From: Methanobacterium sp.
Lineage (GTDB): Archaea; Methanobacteriota; Methanobacteria; Methanobacteriales; Methanobacteriaceae
DNA length: 64,000 nucleotides
Assembly (NCBI GenBank): GCA_003151535.1
Contig: PLXT01000052.1
Coordinates: forward strand, 30,943 to 94,942
Reading direction: 5' to 3'
Shown here: positions 57,590-64,000 of the stretch, piece after piece
How positions within the stretch are numbered: position 1 is the first letter of the stretch
Layout of the letters: the number at the start of each line of letters is the position of its first letter
Notes under the pieces: model-generated
What the model saw: the letters and a program-made list of their open reading frames with translations, nothing else
Database searches by the model: none
Told to the model about the DNA's origin: nothing
Position numbers and translations under genes: made by a program

Positions 57590-58033
57590 CTATTTTTGAT
57601 AAGGATACGATTTATTTTCCTTATAGAATTTTCCGAGCTTTTCCTTATAATCAGTGATATCAACTTCTAAGTCGTCGCAACAAGTTTCTCGCAAGGATAG
57701 CATGCTATCCAATTCAGCCATCGCAGCAGTCATTTCTTTTTTCCAGTATAATATTTGCTCATTCAAATATTTATAACGTGGGTGGGTGTCCAAATTTGTT
57801 AAGTCAGAAAACAATTTTGCTGGGCCTATATAAAACCAGTCGTTTCCTTTCTGGATTTTATAATCCGTATTTTTGAAGATAAGCAAACCAGAATCTTTGA
57901 CGGTCATACCTATATGAGTACCTAATATGGGCTGGATAGCAATTATATTAATTTTCTTAATTTTATCAGTCCAAGTTAATTGATAAATAAAATCGGATAT
58001 TCTGGTATCAAACAATGTTTTTGCGTTTATCAT
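57590..58033 (-). CDS. Unknown 147-aa protein
   Basis: Start MINAKTLFDTRISDFIYQLT, chosen because it follows the 58038 stop. Contains a long charged helix (LNEQILYWKKEMTAAMAELD). Function unknown. Confidence 0.62.
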   Translation of the reverse strand: MINAKTLFDTRISDFIYQLTWTDKIKKINIIAIQPILGTHIGMTVKDSGLLIFKNTDYKIQKGNDWFYIGPAKLFSDLTNLDTHPRYKYLNEQILYWKKEMTAAMAELDSMLSLRETCCDDLEVDITDYKEKLGKFYKENKSYPYQK

Positions 58034-58037
58034 AACT

Positions 58038-58244
58038 TTATTTTTTGATAAGTTGGTATTCACCCCTTTCAAAAGCCCATATCGTATGCTGAAGATTCCA
58101 ATCAGTTTCGATGAATTCAGTCTCTCCTTTTAAGCCTACAACCAATCTATTCTCATCCCTAAAGATCCAACAAATAGTACACACATATTCTCGCATGTGA
58201 ACGTTAGTGAATTCATCACCTACCATTAGAGTTACTGTATCCAT
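58038..58244 (-). CDS. Unknown 68-aa protein
   Basis: Start MDTVTLMVGDEFTNVHMREY, just after the 58249 stop. Beta-rich; could be an OB- or SH3-like small domain. Function unknown. Confidence 0.6.
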   Translation of the reverse strand: MDTVTLMVGDEFTNVHMREYVCTICWIFRDENRLVVGLKGETEFIETDWNLQHTIWAFERGEYQLIKK

Positions 58245-58248
58245 AGCT

Positions 58249-58878
58249 TTAATAATATCTATTGAAATAATCTTCGAAATCATCGTCACCTTCCTGAAAA
58301 TTTCCTAGATCCCAAAGGTTTCCGAGTTCTTTTTTAAACTCCTCTCTATTCCAAGTATCCTTTAACTTAACGCTAGAAAGGATTATCACTTCATTGCGAA
58401 ACTCATTATTGATAGCAGGACAACCATCACTTGTCGCTTGAATATACACCTCCTTAATCTTACCTTTATTAGGGACATATTCTTTCATAATCCAATCCTC
58501 GGGTATTGAGGCCACCATTGATAAAGGATCTCTAGTTGCCTCTATCCTACGGCAATAACTTTTTGGTACAGGTATTTCCGATGAAATACCTTCTATTTGT
58601 ATCTCCCAAACATGGTCAGTTTTTTCCTTAATAATCCTACCAACACCGTTAGGTTTATCTATATCATCAGCAGTTTGAGGAAATAGTACCGTATCTCCTA
58701 ACGTGGTATTTTCATAAGAAACGAAATACAAATGCTGAGGTTTATATTCATCACCACACTCTTCATAGATTGAGAATTCAGGATTGTAGGTTGCAAACCT
58801 ATTTTCACTAGGAATTATTGCCAAATGGGATTGCTTTGTAGGCAACATTACTGGGTAGCACTTCAATTTATTTTCCAT
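58249..58878 (-). CDS. Unknown 209-aa protein
   Basis: MENKLKCYPVMLPTKQSHLA; contains TTLGDTVLFPQTADDIDKPN. Acidic C-terminus (FQEGDDDFEDYFNRYY). Promoter at 58898-58929; first of three co-transcribed genes. Function unknown. Confidence 0.64.
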   Translation of the reverse strand: MENKLKCYPVMLPTKQSHLAIIPSENRFATYNPEFSIYEECGDEYKPQHLYFVSYENTTLGDTVLFPQTADDIDKPNGVGRIIKEKTDHVWEIQIEGISSEIPVPKSYCRRIEATRDPLSMVASIPEDWIMKEYVPNKGKIKEVYIQATSDGCPAINNEFRNEVIILSSVKLKDTWNREEFKKELGNLWDLGNFQEGDDDFEDYFNRYY

Positions 58879-58897
58879 AACATTATTGTTTAGAAGT

Positions 58898-58929
58898 CAA
58901 AGATAATACTATTTTTAATACCAACCAAA
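58898..58929 (-). promoter_or_regulatory. Early promoter
   Basis: TTTG, 20-nt spacer, TATCTTTG on the minus strand. Confidence 0.85.
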
Positions 58930-59157
58930 TTATTCTTCCACGGTTAAATAATCATCTTCACTAGCATTGATTAACTTAAATGCATGGTTTAAACCATCCG
59001 CAACCCCATAGAAATAACTATAACTATCTATATGCTTGCCGCTTATACTTTTATATGCAAAGCTATCATACTTCTTTATAAGCATATCTAATTGATTGGA
59101 TAGGATCTCCTTTTGCTCAGGAGTTAACAAGTTTGGGTTAAGTTCGAAGAGGTTCAT
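58930..59157 (-). CDS. Unknown 75-aa protein
   Basis: MNLFELNPNLLTPEQKEILS; helical. Starts 2 nt after the 59160 stop. Function unknown. Confidence 0.62.
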   Translation of the reverse strand: MNLFELNPNLLTPEQKEILSNQLDMLIKKYDSFAYKSISGKHIDSYSYFYGVADGLNHAFKLINASEDDYLTVEE

Positions 59158-59159
59158 AC

Positions 59160-59369
59160 TTAAGGTTTATAATTTGGATCTAATATTTTTTCAACATTTT
59201 CTTTAGTACTAGGGGTGTCAGGAGCAAAAAAGAACCGTCTTTTTAATTTTGATTCAAGCAAAAGAAGTTTATCAAAATCATTATCACATAGTTCGAATAA
59301 CATTTCTGTTTGTTGTAATCTGCGATTAGAAACCCATGAAAGTAATTCTAATCTTTTATTCATATCCAT
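59160..59369 (-). CDS. Unknown 69-aa helical protein
   Basis: MDMNKRLELLSWVSNRRLQQ. Co-transcribed with 58930-59157. Function unknown. Confidence 0.6.
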   Translation of the reverse strand: MDMNKRLELLSWVSNRRLQQTEMLFELCDNDFDKLLLLESKLKRRFFFAPDTPSTKENVEKILDPNYKP

Positions 59370-59411
59370 TTCAATTAGTTTTATTATTTAATACGGTTAA
59401 TATAGTACTAT

Positions 59412-59717
59412 TTACATTTTCCAAACACGAAACATTGTTTTCTTAAATGCTTTTTGTCTTGTTTCATTTTCGAAAAATTTTCCCTCCCGTCTATCCCATT
59501 CTTTATGAAATTTGTGAACCCCATTTATCGTAATATAGAAATGCACTGGGGTAAATTCCAAGGCTGAGTTTAAACGTATATCAATAGTTTCAATAGCATC
59601 AGTGTATTGTTCCAATCTTAAACTCCATAATGTTGTCCAGAACCAATCGAACATTTTTTTTGTCAATTTTGGTTTAGGGCACTTTATGTATGGTTCTGAC
59701 TTAATTGAAATTTTCAT
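59412..59717 (-). CDS. Unknown 101-aa protein
   Basis: Start MKISIKSEPYIKCPKPKLTK after the leader. Trp/Phe-rich middle (MFDWFWTTLWSLRLEQY). Promoter at 59736-59767. Function unknown. Confidence 0.62.
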   Translation of the reverse strand: MKISIKSEPYIKCPKPKLTKKMFDWFWTTLWSLRLEQYTDAIETIDIRLNSALEFTPVHFYITINGVHKFHKEWDRREGKFFENETRQKAFKKTMFRVWKM

Positions 59718-59735
59718 ATACGTTCTTTTAGAAGT

Positions 59736-59767
59736 CAAAGATAAAAGTATTTTTAATACCAACCAAA
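59736..59767 (-). promoter_or_regulatory. Early promoter
   Basis: TTTG, 20-nt spacer, TATCTTTG on the minus strand. Confidence 0.85.
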
Positions 59768-59774
59768 TTTAATT

Positions 59775-60506
59775 TTAAATTGCGAACCCGCTTACAAAAG
59801 CCGTCTTATTATCGGCATTTTTACCCGTTGCAAACTTGTACTTCAACCCTACAACCACCCCTTTCTTATCGGCAAACCTCAAATCAGATAAGTCACCATT
59901 TACAACCTCATACCCCATATATGTAGAAGGTGTTTCGCCAAACACTATGGCTACATTATGACCTTCTGACAATAGTTTCATAGCAGTGGCATCGTTATTC
60001 TCCGATCTGCTAAACGTAAGATGATAATTCGACGGTAATTGAATATTTAAACGATGATTATTTTTTGTGTAATCATAAAAGGTATTTCTAGGATACAATT
60101 CAAAGATATTCTTATTATCCCTGATCTTAATCTTTTCCCAACGGATATCAGTTGTCCCGTTTAATCTGAAAACTACATTGTATTCAGGATGCCTTTTGAT
60201 TGCAGCACCTACTTCTTTATCCAATTGAACCATAAAGGTATCCCTGTCCTGAAGATACCATTCACTTTTATTGATTCTTGCATTAGCCACCTTCTTATAC
60301 ATGCCGCCGAAGCCTGAGTTAAATAAACAGCTTGCGGCACAACCAGCACTAGCATGAGGACATAAATTGATACCCTTAGAGTTTTGAGTGTAAGGGCTCA
60401 TATATAATATGTACGTCTTATACGGCTTCCCAGTAGCGTCCTTGAACTTTTCACCTTTTAAAGTTTTGAAATTGTTAGTCGTTAATAACGTAGTCCTTTT
60501 ATACAT
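59775..60506 (-). CDS. GP88-family phage protein
   Basis: 243 residues. LCPHASAGCAASCLFNSGFG, VANARINKSEWYLQDRDTFM and VVFRLNGTTDIRWEKI match the phage GP88 family, which has clustered Cys residues (CPxAxxxCxxxC) that may bind metal. Biochemical role unknown. Promoter at 60526-60556; back to back with the plus-strand Asn-Ile operon. Confidence 0.8.
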   Translation of the reverse strand: MYKRTTLLTTNNFKTLKGEKFKDATGKPYKTYILYMSPYTQNSKGINLCPHASAGCAASCLFNSGFGGMYKKVANARINKSEWYLQDRDTFMVQLDKEVGAAIKRHPEYNVVFRLNGTTDIRWEKIKIRDNKNIFELYPRNTFYDYTKNNHRLNIQLPSNYHLTFSRSENNDATAMKLLSEGHNVAIVFGETPSTYMGYEVVNGDLSDLRFADKKGVVVGLKYKFATGKNADNKTAFVSGFAI

Positions 60507-60525
60507 TGTCTTATTATTTAGACAG

Positions 60526-60556
60526 CAAAGATAATACTATATTTGATACCAACAAA
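60526..60556 (-). promoter_or_regulatory. Early promoter of the GP88 gene
   Basis: TTTG, 19-nt spacer, TATCTTTG on the minus strand. Confidence 0.8.
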
Positions 60557-60575
60557 TTTATTATTAAAAATCTTT

Positions 60576-60612
60576 AAAGTCTTAAAATTATATTACCTTT
60601 GAAGTCTTAAGC
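60576..60612 (+). promoter_or_regulatory. Promoter of the plus-strand Asn-Ile operon
   Basis: TACCTTTG at 60594-60601 (TAnnTTTG); the -33 box is weak. The box is flanked by a direct repeat AAGTCTTAA about 25 nt apart, which could bind an activator. Confidence 0.5.
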
Positions 60613-60629
60613 CTCAACTTGAATAAGTT

Positions 60630-60848
60630 ATGAAAGAAATTAATACTGTATTTTTCAATTATAATATTATTATTAATTTCTTTGGTATTTCCAAAGGTAT
60701 TAATAATAATATTAGGTCTATAATTGCACGTGATAAAATTGCATGTGGTATTAATATACAGCTTCCAAAGATCATTACTGATCTTTCGAAGGAAATTATG
60801 ACTGTCAAAGTTAATATCAGTTATAATATAAACTTATGGAGACTATAA
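60630..60848 (+). CDS. Asn-Ile family protein, operon gene 1 (72 aa)
   Basis: MKEINTVFFNYNIIINFFGI, NNNIRSIIARDK, NISYNINLW. First gene of the long plus-strand operon; overlaps the next by 13 nt. Confidence 0.62.
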   Translation: MKEINTVFFNYNIIINFFGISKGINNNIRSIIARDKIACGINIQLPKIITDLSKEIMTVKVNISYNINLWRL

Positions 60849-61021
60849 ATTATAATATCGGCGCTAAAATATACACTAAGTGTAAGACTGATATTAGTGC
60901 TACTGTAATGGCCAATATTAAGGATAACGTATGGGTTAATATAAGCATTAAAATCGGTTTTTTCGTTTATAATAACATCAATGATACTAAGTCTATCATA
61001 AGGAGAAATATAAACCTATGA
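60836..61021 (+). CDS. Asn-Ile family protein, gene 2 (61 aa)
   Basis: METINYNIGAKIYTKCKTDI then KDNVWVNISIKIGF; contains the NVW-type Trp seen through the array. ATGA overlap with the next. Confidence 0.65.
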   Translation: METINYNIGAKIYTKCKTDISATVMANIKDNVWVNISIKIGFFVYNNINDTKSIIRRNINL

Positions 61022-61230
61022 AAAATGTGCATACTAGTATCGGCTACTTTATCCGTAATAATATGCAGCTAGTTGCTGAAAAAATAAAGAATACCTGTGA
61101 TATTACAGTGTGGACTTATCTTGCTCTTAATGTCAATAGTAAGGTTTGGGAAGGCACTCAGAATGCTAGGGATATTAGGGATATTATCAGGAGTAATATA
61201 AGTAATATAAATGAAAATAATTACTACTAA
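61018..61230 (+). CDS. Asn-Ile family protein, gene 3 (70 aa)
   Basis: MKNVHTSIGYFIRNNMQLVA, CDITVWTYLAL, RDIIRSNISNINEN. Overlaps gene 4 by 20 nt. Confidence 0.65.
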   Translation: MKNVHTSIGYFIRNNMQLVAEKIKNTCDITVWTYLALNVNSKVWEGTQNARDIRDIIRSNISNINENNYY

Positions 61231-61405
61231 TATAAATGAATATATGTGGTTTAATTTAGACCAGAATATATATATTATAATTATACGTAATATGAGTGAC
61301 CTTTTGGGGTCGTTCATTACCATTCAGACAACTCTAGGTGCCACTATTGCAGTAGGTGTACATGTCAGTATCAACGCTAATCTAAACCTCCACACTAATG
61401 ATTAA
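61211..61405 (+). CDS. Asn-Ile family protein, gene 4 (64 aa)
   Basis: MKIITTNINEYMWFNLDQNI; ends NANLNLHTND. Tandem paralogue of gene 5. Confidence 0.65.
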   Translation: MKIITTNINEYMWFNLDQNIYIIIIRNMSDLLGSFITIQTTLGATIAVGVHVSINANLNLHTND

Positions 61406-61410
61406 TATAA

Positions 61411-61605
61411 ATGGTAATAATTAGCAGTAATATCTCAGACTTTATATGGCCTTATTTAAACCAAGGCATATATTTGCGTATCCGTGATATTATGGACCCA
61501 TGTGTAATGCTATTTCCTGAAATGCTTACTAATCTAAATGATAATATTGCAAGAGGCATACATGATCCTATCAGAACTAATCTAAACCTTTCTGCTAATG
61601 ACTAA
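61411..61605 (+). CDS. Asn-Ile family protein, gene 5 (64 aa)
   Basis: MVIISSNISDFIWPYLNQGI; ends RTNLNLSAND. Same length as gene 4, 5 nt after it. Confidence 0.65.
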   Translation: MVIISSNISDFIWPYLNQGIYLRIRDIMDPCVMLFPEMLTNLNDNIARGIHDPIRTNLNLSAND

Positions 61606-61774
61606 TATTAATAGTGAAATACATCAAAGTGTTGGTAATGTTTTGTCTACTATCTATCAAGCCATCCACACTAATATTGATCTTGAAATTATCAATGAAG
61701 ACATCTGGGATGATTCCTATGCTAATCTCTATGCAGCTATCAAGGAGAATACAATCTACAGCCCTAGATTCTAA
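61598..61774 (+). CDS. Asn-Ile family protein, gene 6 (58 aa)
   Basis: Translated by me: MTNINSEIHQSVGNVLSTIY then QAIHTNIDLEIINEDIWDDS. Overlaps gene 5 by 8 nt. Confidence 0.62.
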   Translation: MTNINSEIHQSVGNVLSTIYQAIHTNIDLEIINEDIWDDSYANLYAAIKENTIYSPRF

Positions 61775-61777
61775 CCC

Positions 61778-61797
61778 ATGTACACAATTGTGTACAT
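61778..61797. promoter_or_regulatory. Operator-like palindrome, site 4 (20 bp perfect)
   Basis: ATGTACACAATTGTGTACAT, between genes 6 and 7 of the Asn-Ile operon. Confidence 0.62.
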
Positions 61798-61810
61798 TAA
61801 AACTATTAAA

Positions 61811-61996
61811 ATGAAACTAAATAAAATGAAACGTATTAAAACTATTGGCAAAAATATCGAATATAATGGTGGTATTATTGAAGCCCTTATCAGAGCTAAT
61901 ATCCATCATACTATCTACGGTAAAATAGTTAAAGATACTAAACGTATAATTAGCTCAACTGTCACACCTATTGTAATAACTAATTTTATCCAATAA
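61811..61996 (+). CDS. Asn-Ile family protein, gene 7 (61 aa)
   Basis: MKLNKMKRIKTIGKNIEYNG; ends RIISSTVTPIVITNFIQ. Paralogue of gene 11, both located just after an operator palindrome and the same ATTAAAACTATTAAAATGAA segment. Confidence 0.65.
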   Translation: MKLNKMKRIKTIGKNIEYNGGIIEALIRANIHHTIYGKIVKDTKRIISSTVTPIVITNFIQ

Positions 61997-61999
61997 TCT

Positions 62000-62182
62000 A
62001 TGATAATAATTCAAAGTGAAATTAACAATAGTATCTACCAAAATACTTTAGAAAATATCCACTATATCATTAGATATAACTTTGACCTTAATCTTGAGGA
62101 TAGAGTCAGGACTGGTATCAGCCATGATGTTTCTGATATATACAATGAATTGTGGAATCATTATGAAAACCTATTTAGGTGA
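62000..62182 (+). CDS. Asn-Ile family protein, gene 8 (60 aa)
   Basis: MIIIQSEINNSIYQNTLENI; ends VSDIYNELWNHYENLFR. Paralogue of gene 10. GTGA overlap with gene 9. Confidence 0.65.
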   Translation: MIIIQSEINNSIYQNTLENIHYIIRYNFDLNLEDRVRTGISHDVSDIYNELWNHYENLFR

Positions 62183-62346
62183 AACTTATTAATACTATCG
62201 ACATTAATATTAATTTCTGCGCTAGTGATATTTTATATACCATTAGGCGTAACACATACCTACCTATACGTATTAATCTCAATCGTGATATCAAAGATGT
62301 GATTAACTTTGCTGTCGGTCAAATTGTAATGCCCAATAATCTATGA
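62179..62346 (+). CDS. Asn-Ile family protein, gene 9 (55 aa, GTG start)
   Basis: Translated by me with GTG start: MKLINTIDININFCASDILY then TIRRNTYLPIRINLNRDIKD. Start overlaps gene 8 stop (GTGA), stop overlaps gene 10 start (ATGA). Confidence 0.6.
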   Translation: MKLINTIDININFCASDILYTIRRNTYLPIRINLNRDIKDVINFAVGQIVMPNNL

Positions 62347-62555
62347 AAATGATTCAAGGTGAAATTACCTATAAGCTGGACTGTGATATGATGAATATCA
62401 TATACAATACCATTGGAGGTCAGACCAGCTTTTCCTTCAGGGATGGTATCAGGGTTGCCATCGGCGACAATGTTTCTGAAATCTATTTCGAAGTGTGGAA
62501 TCATTATGCTCGAACAAATATTAGGCTTCACCATGTACACAAAAGTGTACATTAA
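62343..62555 (+). CDS. Asn-Ile family protein, gene 10 (70 aa)
   Basis: MKMIQGEITYKLDCDMMNII, VSEIYFEVWNHYARTNI. Its 3' end runs through operator site 5. Confidence 0.63.
   Translation: MKMIQGEITYKLDCDMMNIIYNTIGGQTSFSFRDGIRVAIGDNVSEIYFEVWNHYARTNIRLHHVHKSVH
62533..62552. promoter_or_regulatory. Operator-like palindrome, site 5
   Basis: ATGTACAC, AAAA centre, GTGTACAT. Confidence 0.6.
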
Positions 62556-62565
62556 AACTATTAAA

Positions 62566-62736
62566 ATGAAACTTATTATTACTATCGGCAATAATGTCGG
62601 TTATACGAATTCTGTTATTCAAGATGTCATCAGGGCTAAGATCAATGGTAATATATATTATGAAATATATCATAATATTAATAGTGTAATTAGCTCTACT
62701 GTCAGACCTATTGTAATAACTAATTTTAAGCCATAG
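62566..62736 (+). CDS. Asn-Ile family protein, gene 11 (56 aa)
   Basis: MKLIITIGNNVGYTNSVIQD; ends VISSTVRPIVITNFKP, nearly the same end as gene 7. Confidence 0.64.
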   Translation: MKLIITIGNNVGYTNSVIQDVIRAKINGNIYYEIYHNINSVISSTVRPIVITNFKP

Positions 62737-62740
62737 GATT

Positions 62741-62941
62741 ATGAAAATTATAATACCACGACTTCCACCTCATCTAACCTTCACCCACAGCATCCACCAT
62801 GAAATCCTAAAGTATATCAATAATAGCATTGGGGATGATATCAGATTTAAACTCATAGAGGAGATCAGGGGAAGTATAAGGTTTGATATAAATAGGAGCT
62901 ATATTACCGTGTGGAATAATATGCGTGTTCGCCAATTGTAA
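62741..62941 (+). CDS. Asn-Ile family protein, gene 12 (66 aa)
   Basis: MKIIIPRLPPHLTFTHSIHH; GSIRFDINRSYITVWNNM at the end. Confidence 0.6.
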   Translation: MKIIIPRLPPHLTFTHSIHHEILKYINNSIGDDIRFKLIEEIRGSIRFDINRSYITVWNNMRVRQL

Positions 62942-62952
62942 AACTATTAAAC

Positions 62953-63132
62953 ATGAAAAATATAGACACTATCATTTTTGCTATATATGATGAAAAAATT
63001 TATAAAGTCATAGCAAGAAAGATACATAATCACATATGGGCTGACATCAGAACTAAAATAAAGGGTGTTACTGATGCCGATATATGGGGTAATATATATA
63101 ACCCCATCAAAGAAAATATGCCTAATCAATGA
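62953..63132 (+). CDS. Asn-Ile family protein, gene 13 (59 aa)
   Basis: Translated by me: MKNIDTIIFAIYDEKIYKVI then NHIWADIRTKIKGVTDADIW. ATGA overlap with gene 14. Confidence 0.62.
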   Translation: MKNIDTIIFAIYDEKIYKVIARKIHNHIWADIRTKIKGVTDADIWGNIYNPIKENMPNQ

Positions 63133-63311
63133 TAAATATTCAAACAAATACCAATAAGAGGATTCGGGTTAACATTGAGAAGAAAATCTACAATGACATC
63201 AAAATAATTGAAAAAAATGAACCTAACATCATTCTTTGGACTAGTGCCGATATCAAGGATATCAGGAATATTATCGATAATAACATCTGGTGGGGTATTA
63301 GGGGATATTAG
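63129..63311 (+). CDS. Asn-Ile family protein, gene 14 (60 aa)
   Basis: MINIQTNTNKRIRVNIE; ends NIIDNNIWWGIRGY. Confidence 0.62.
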   Translation: MINIQTNTNKRIRVNIEKKIYNDIKIIEKNEPNIILWTSADIKDIRNIIDNNIWWGIRGY

Positions 63312-63352
63312 GGATATTATCAGGAGTGAATTTTTGATGATAAATCTAACCA

Positions 63353-63544
63353 ATGAGAATAGTCAATAATTATATAAGCGATTCCTGTGGCGCTTATATC
63401 GATAACCATATCGAAGAAATTATCTATAATGATAATCTTAAACATAATACAGAAATCAAACGTAATCTTGATAATGCTATCTGGGCTAACATATATAGAG
63501 AAATTGAAGATAATGCCTTTAACATTATGAAATCCATATTATGA
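63353..63544 (+). CDS. Asn-Ile family protein, gene 15 (63 aa)
   Basis: MRIVNNYISDSCGAYIDNHI; LDNAIWANIYREIEDNAF. ATGA overlap with gene 16. Confidence 0.62.
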   Translation: MRIVNNYISDSCGAYIDNHIEEIIYNDNLKHNTEIKRNLDNAIWANIYREIEDNAFNIMKSIL

Positions 63545-63723
63545 AACTTGTTAATAATACCATTAGTCGTAATTTTAGCAGTATTAATAATCATATATAT
63601 TCTATTATTCTTAAAAACACTTTAAGCAACACGAGGAATAAGGTTAATACTAATTTTAGTAGTACTGATACAGTAAGTAGAGTGCTTAGTGAAATCAAAA
63701 ATAATTATGTTTATATATATTAA
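63541..63723 (+). CDS. Asn-Ile family protein, gene 16 (60 aa)
   Basis: MKLVNNTISRNFSSINNHIY; ends LSEIKNNYVYIY. No Trp, unlike its neighbours. Confidence 0.6.
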   Translation: MKLVNNTISRNFSSINNHIYSIILKNTLSNTRNKVNTNFSSTDTVSRVLSEIKNNYVYIY

Positions 63724-63732
63724 AAGATAAGC

Positions 63733-63912
63733 ATGAAACTTATAGACAAAAGAATCACCAGAAATACTGGTAAAAAAACCCATGTCTTTATCCTTAATGA
63801 GATCGCTAATACTGTCTGGGATGTTTCATGGACGCATGTATATGCTAGTATCGGTCCTAGAATATGGGTTAATACCTATAATGAAATCAGAAATAATATT
63901 ATCAACAAATGA
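63733..63912 (+). CDS. Asn-Ile family protein, gene 17 (59 aa)
   Basis: Translated by me: MKLIDKRITRNTGKKTHVFI then LNEIANTVWDVSWTHVYASI. ATGA overlap with gene 18. Confidence 0.6.
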   Translation: MKLIDKRITRNTGKKTHVFILNEIANTVWDVSWTHVYASIGPRIWVNTYNEIRNNIINK

Positions 63913-64000
63913 AGGATATAACCACTCCCATCAGCCAGAGCATTGACCCTAAAATCAATGCTCCAATCAGTAGTATAATCAATAGACACTGGTTAATTTA
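63909..64000 (+). CDS. Asn-Ile family protein, gene 18 (partial)
   Basis: MKDITTPISQSIDPKINAPI and onward to the window edge; the operon continues beyond 64 kb. Confidence 0.5.
   Translation, partial: MKDITTPISQSIDPKINAPISSIINRHWLI

Overview
The window reads as part of the genome of a large, AT-rich, T4-like tailed phage that infects a member of the Bacteroidota. The phage call rests on a gp20-type portal, a gp17-type large terminase, a T4-type polynucleotide kinase/phosphatase with an RNA ligase, ThyA, thioredoxin and a dense set of small genes, many overlapping by a few bases. The host call rests on about twenty near-identical promoters of the Bacteroidota form (TTTG, about 20 nt, TAnnTTTG) between about 39 and 60 kb, and on secreted proteins of Bacteroidota style (a beta-helix protein and an NlpC/P60 protein).

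Layout. 1-20.7 kb, minus strand: virion and packaging genes (portal with intein, terminase with intein, several probable structural proteins, one of which needs a frameshift), two glycosyltransferases, a VWA protein, an LpxH-like phosphoesterase, a papain-like protease with intein, thyA, a beta-helix surface protein, an NlpC/P60 hydrolase and a KTSC protein. 20.8-24.4 kb, plus strand: a ClpC-type unfoldase and a GNAT-metallopeptidase fusion. 24.4-37.3 kb, mostly minus: an ABC-ATPase/acetyltransferase pair, thioredoxin, HNH nucleases, a PcfJ-like protein, an ImmA-like peptidase, and an RNA-repair operon (RNA ligase, HNH, Pnk) with five small Asn-Ile repeat proteins interleaved. Most units up to here carry the octamer ATATTTAT just upstream of the start, a candidate phage late or middle promoter element.

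37.8-38.0 kb is a palindrome-dense, very G-rich non-coding boundary. 38-60.5 kb, minus: an early-type region of small, mostly unrecognised genes, each with its own host-like promoter and often its own terminator (two DUF932 proteins, a GP88-family protein, a three-copy paralogous family). It also holds apparent non-coding RNAs: a closed multibranched RNA at 44.41-44.59 kb, a 71-nt tRNA-like RNA without a D-arm at 44.65-44.72 kb, a riboswitch-like leader at 49.05-49.16 kb and a structured region at 50.6-51.1 kb. 60.6-64 kb, plus: one operon of at least 18 tiny genes (55-72 codons), joined by stop/start overlaps or short gaps, that all appear to be divergent members of the Asn-Ile repeat family.

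The most unusual content is this Asn-Ile repeat family (about 27 members in four clusters, with a 12-bp DNA period in the best copies), the D-arm-less tRNA-like RNA with alanine identity signals, a recurring operator-like palindrome (core GTACAC...GTGTAC), and three inteins of three different architectures in neighbouring virion-region genes. All calls are from reading the sequence; no database search was run.
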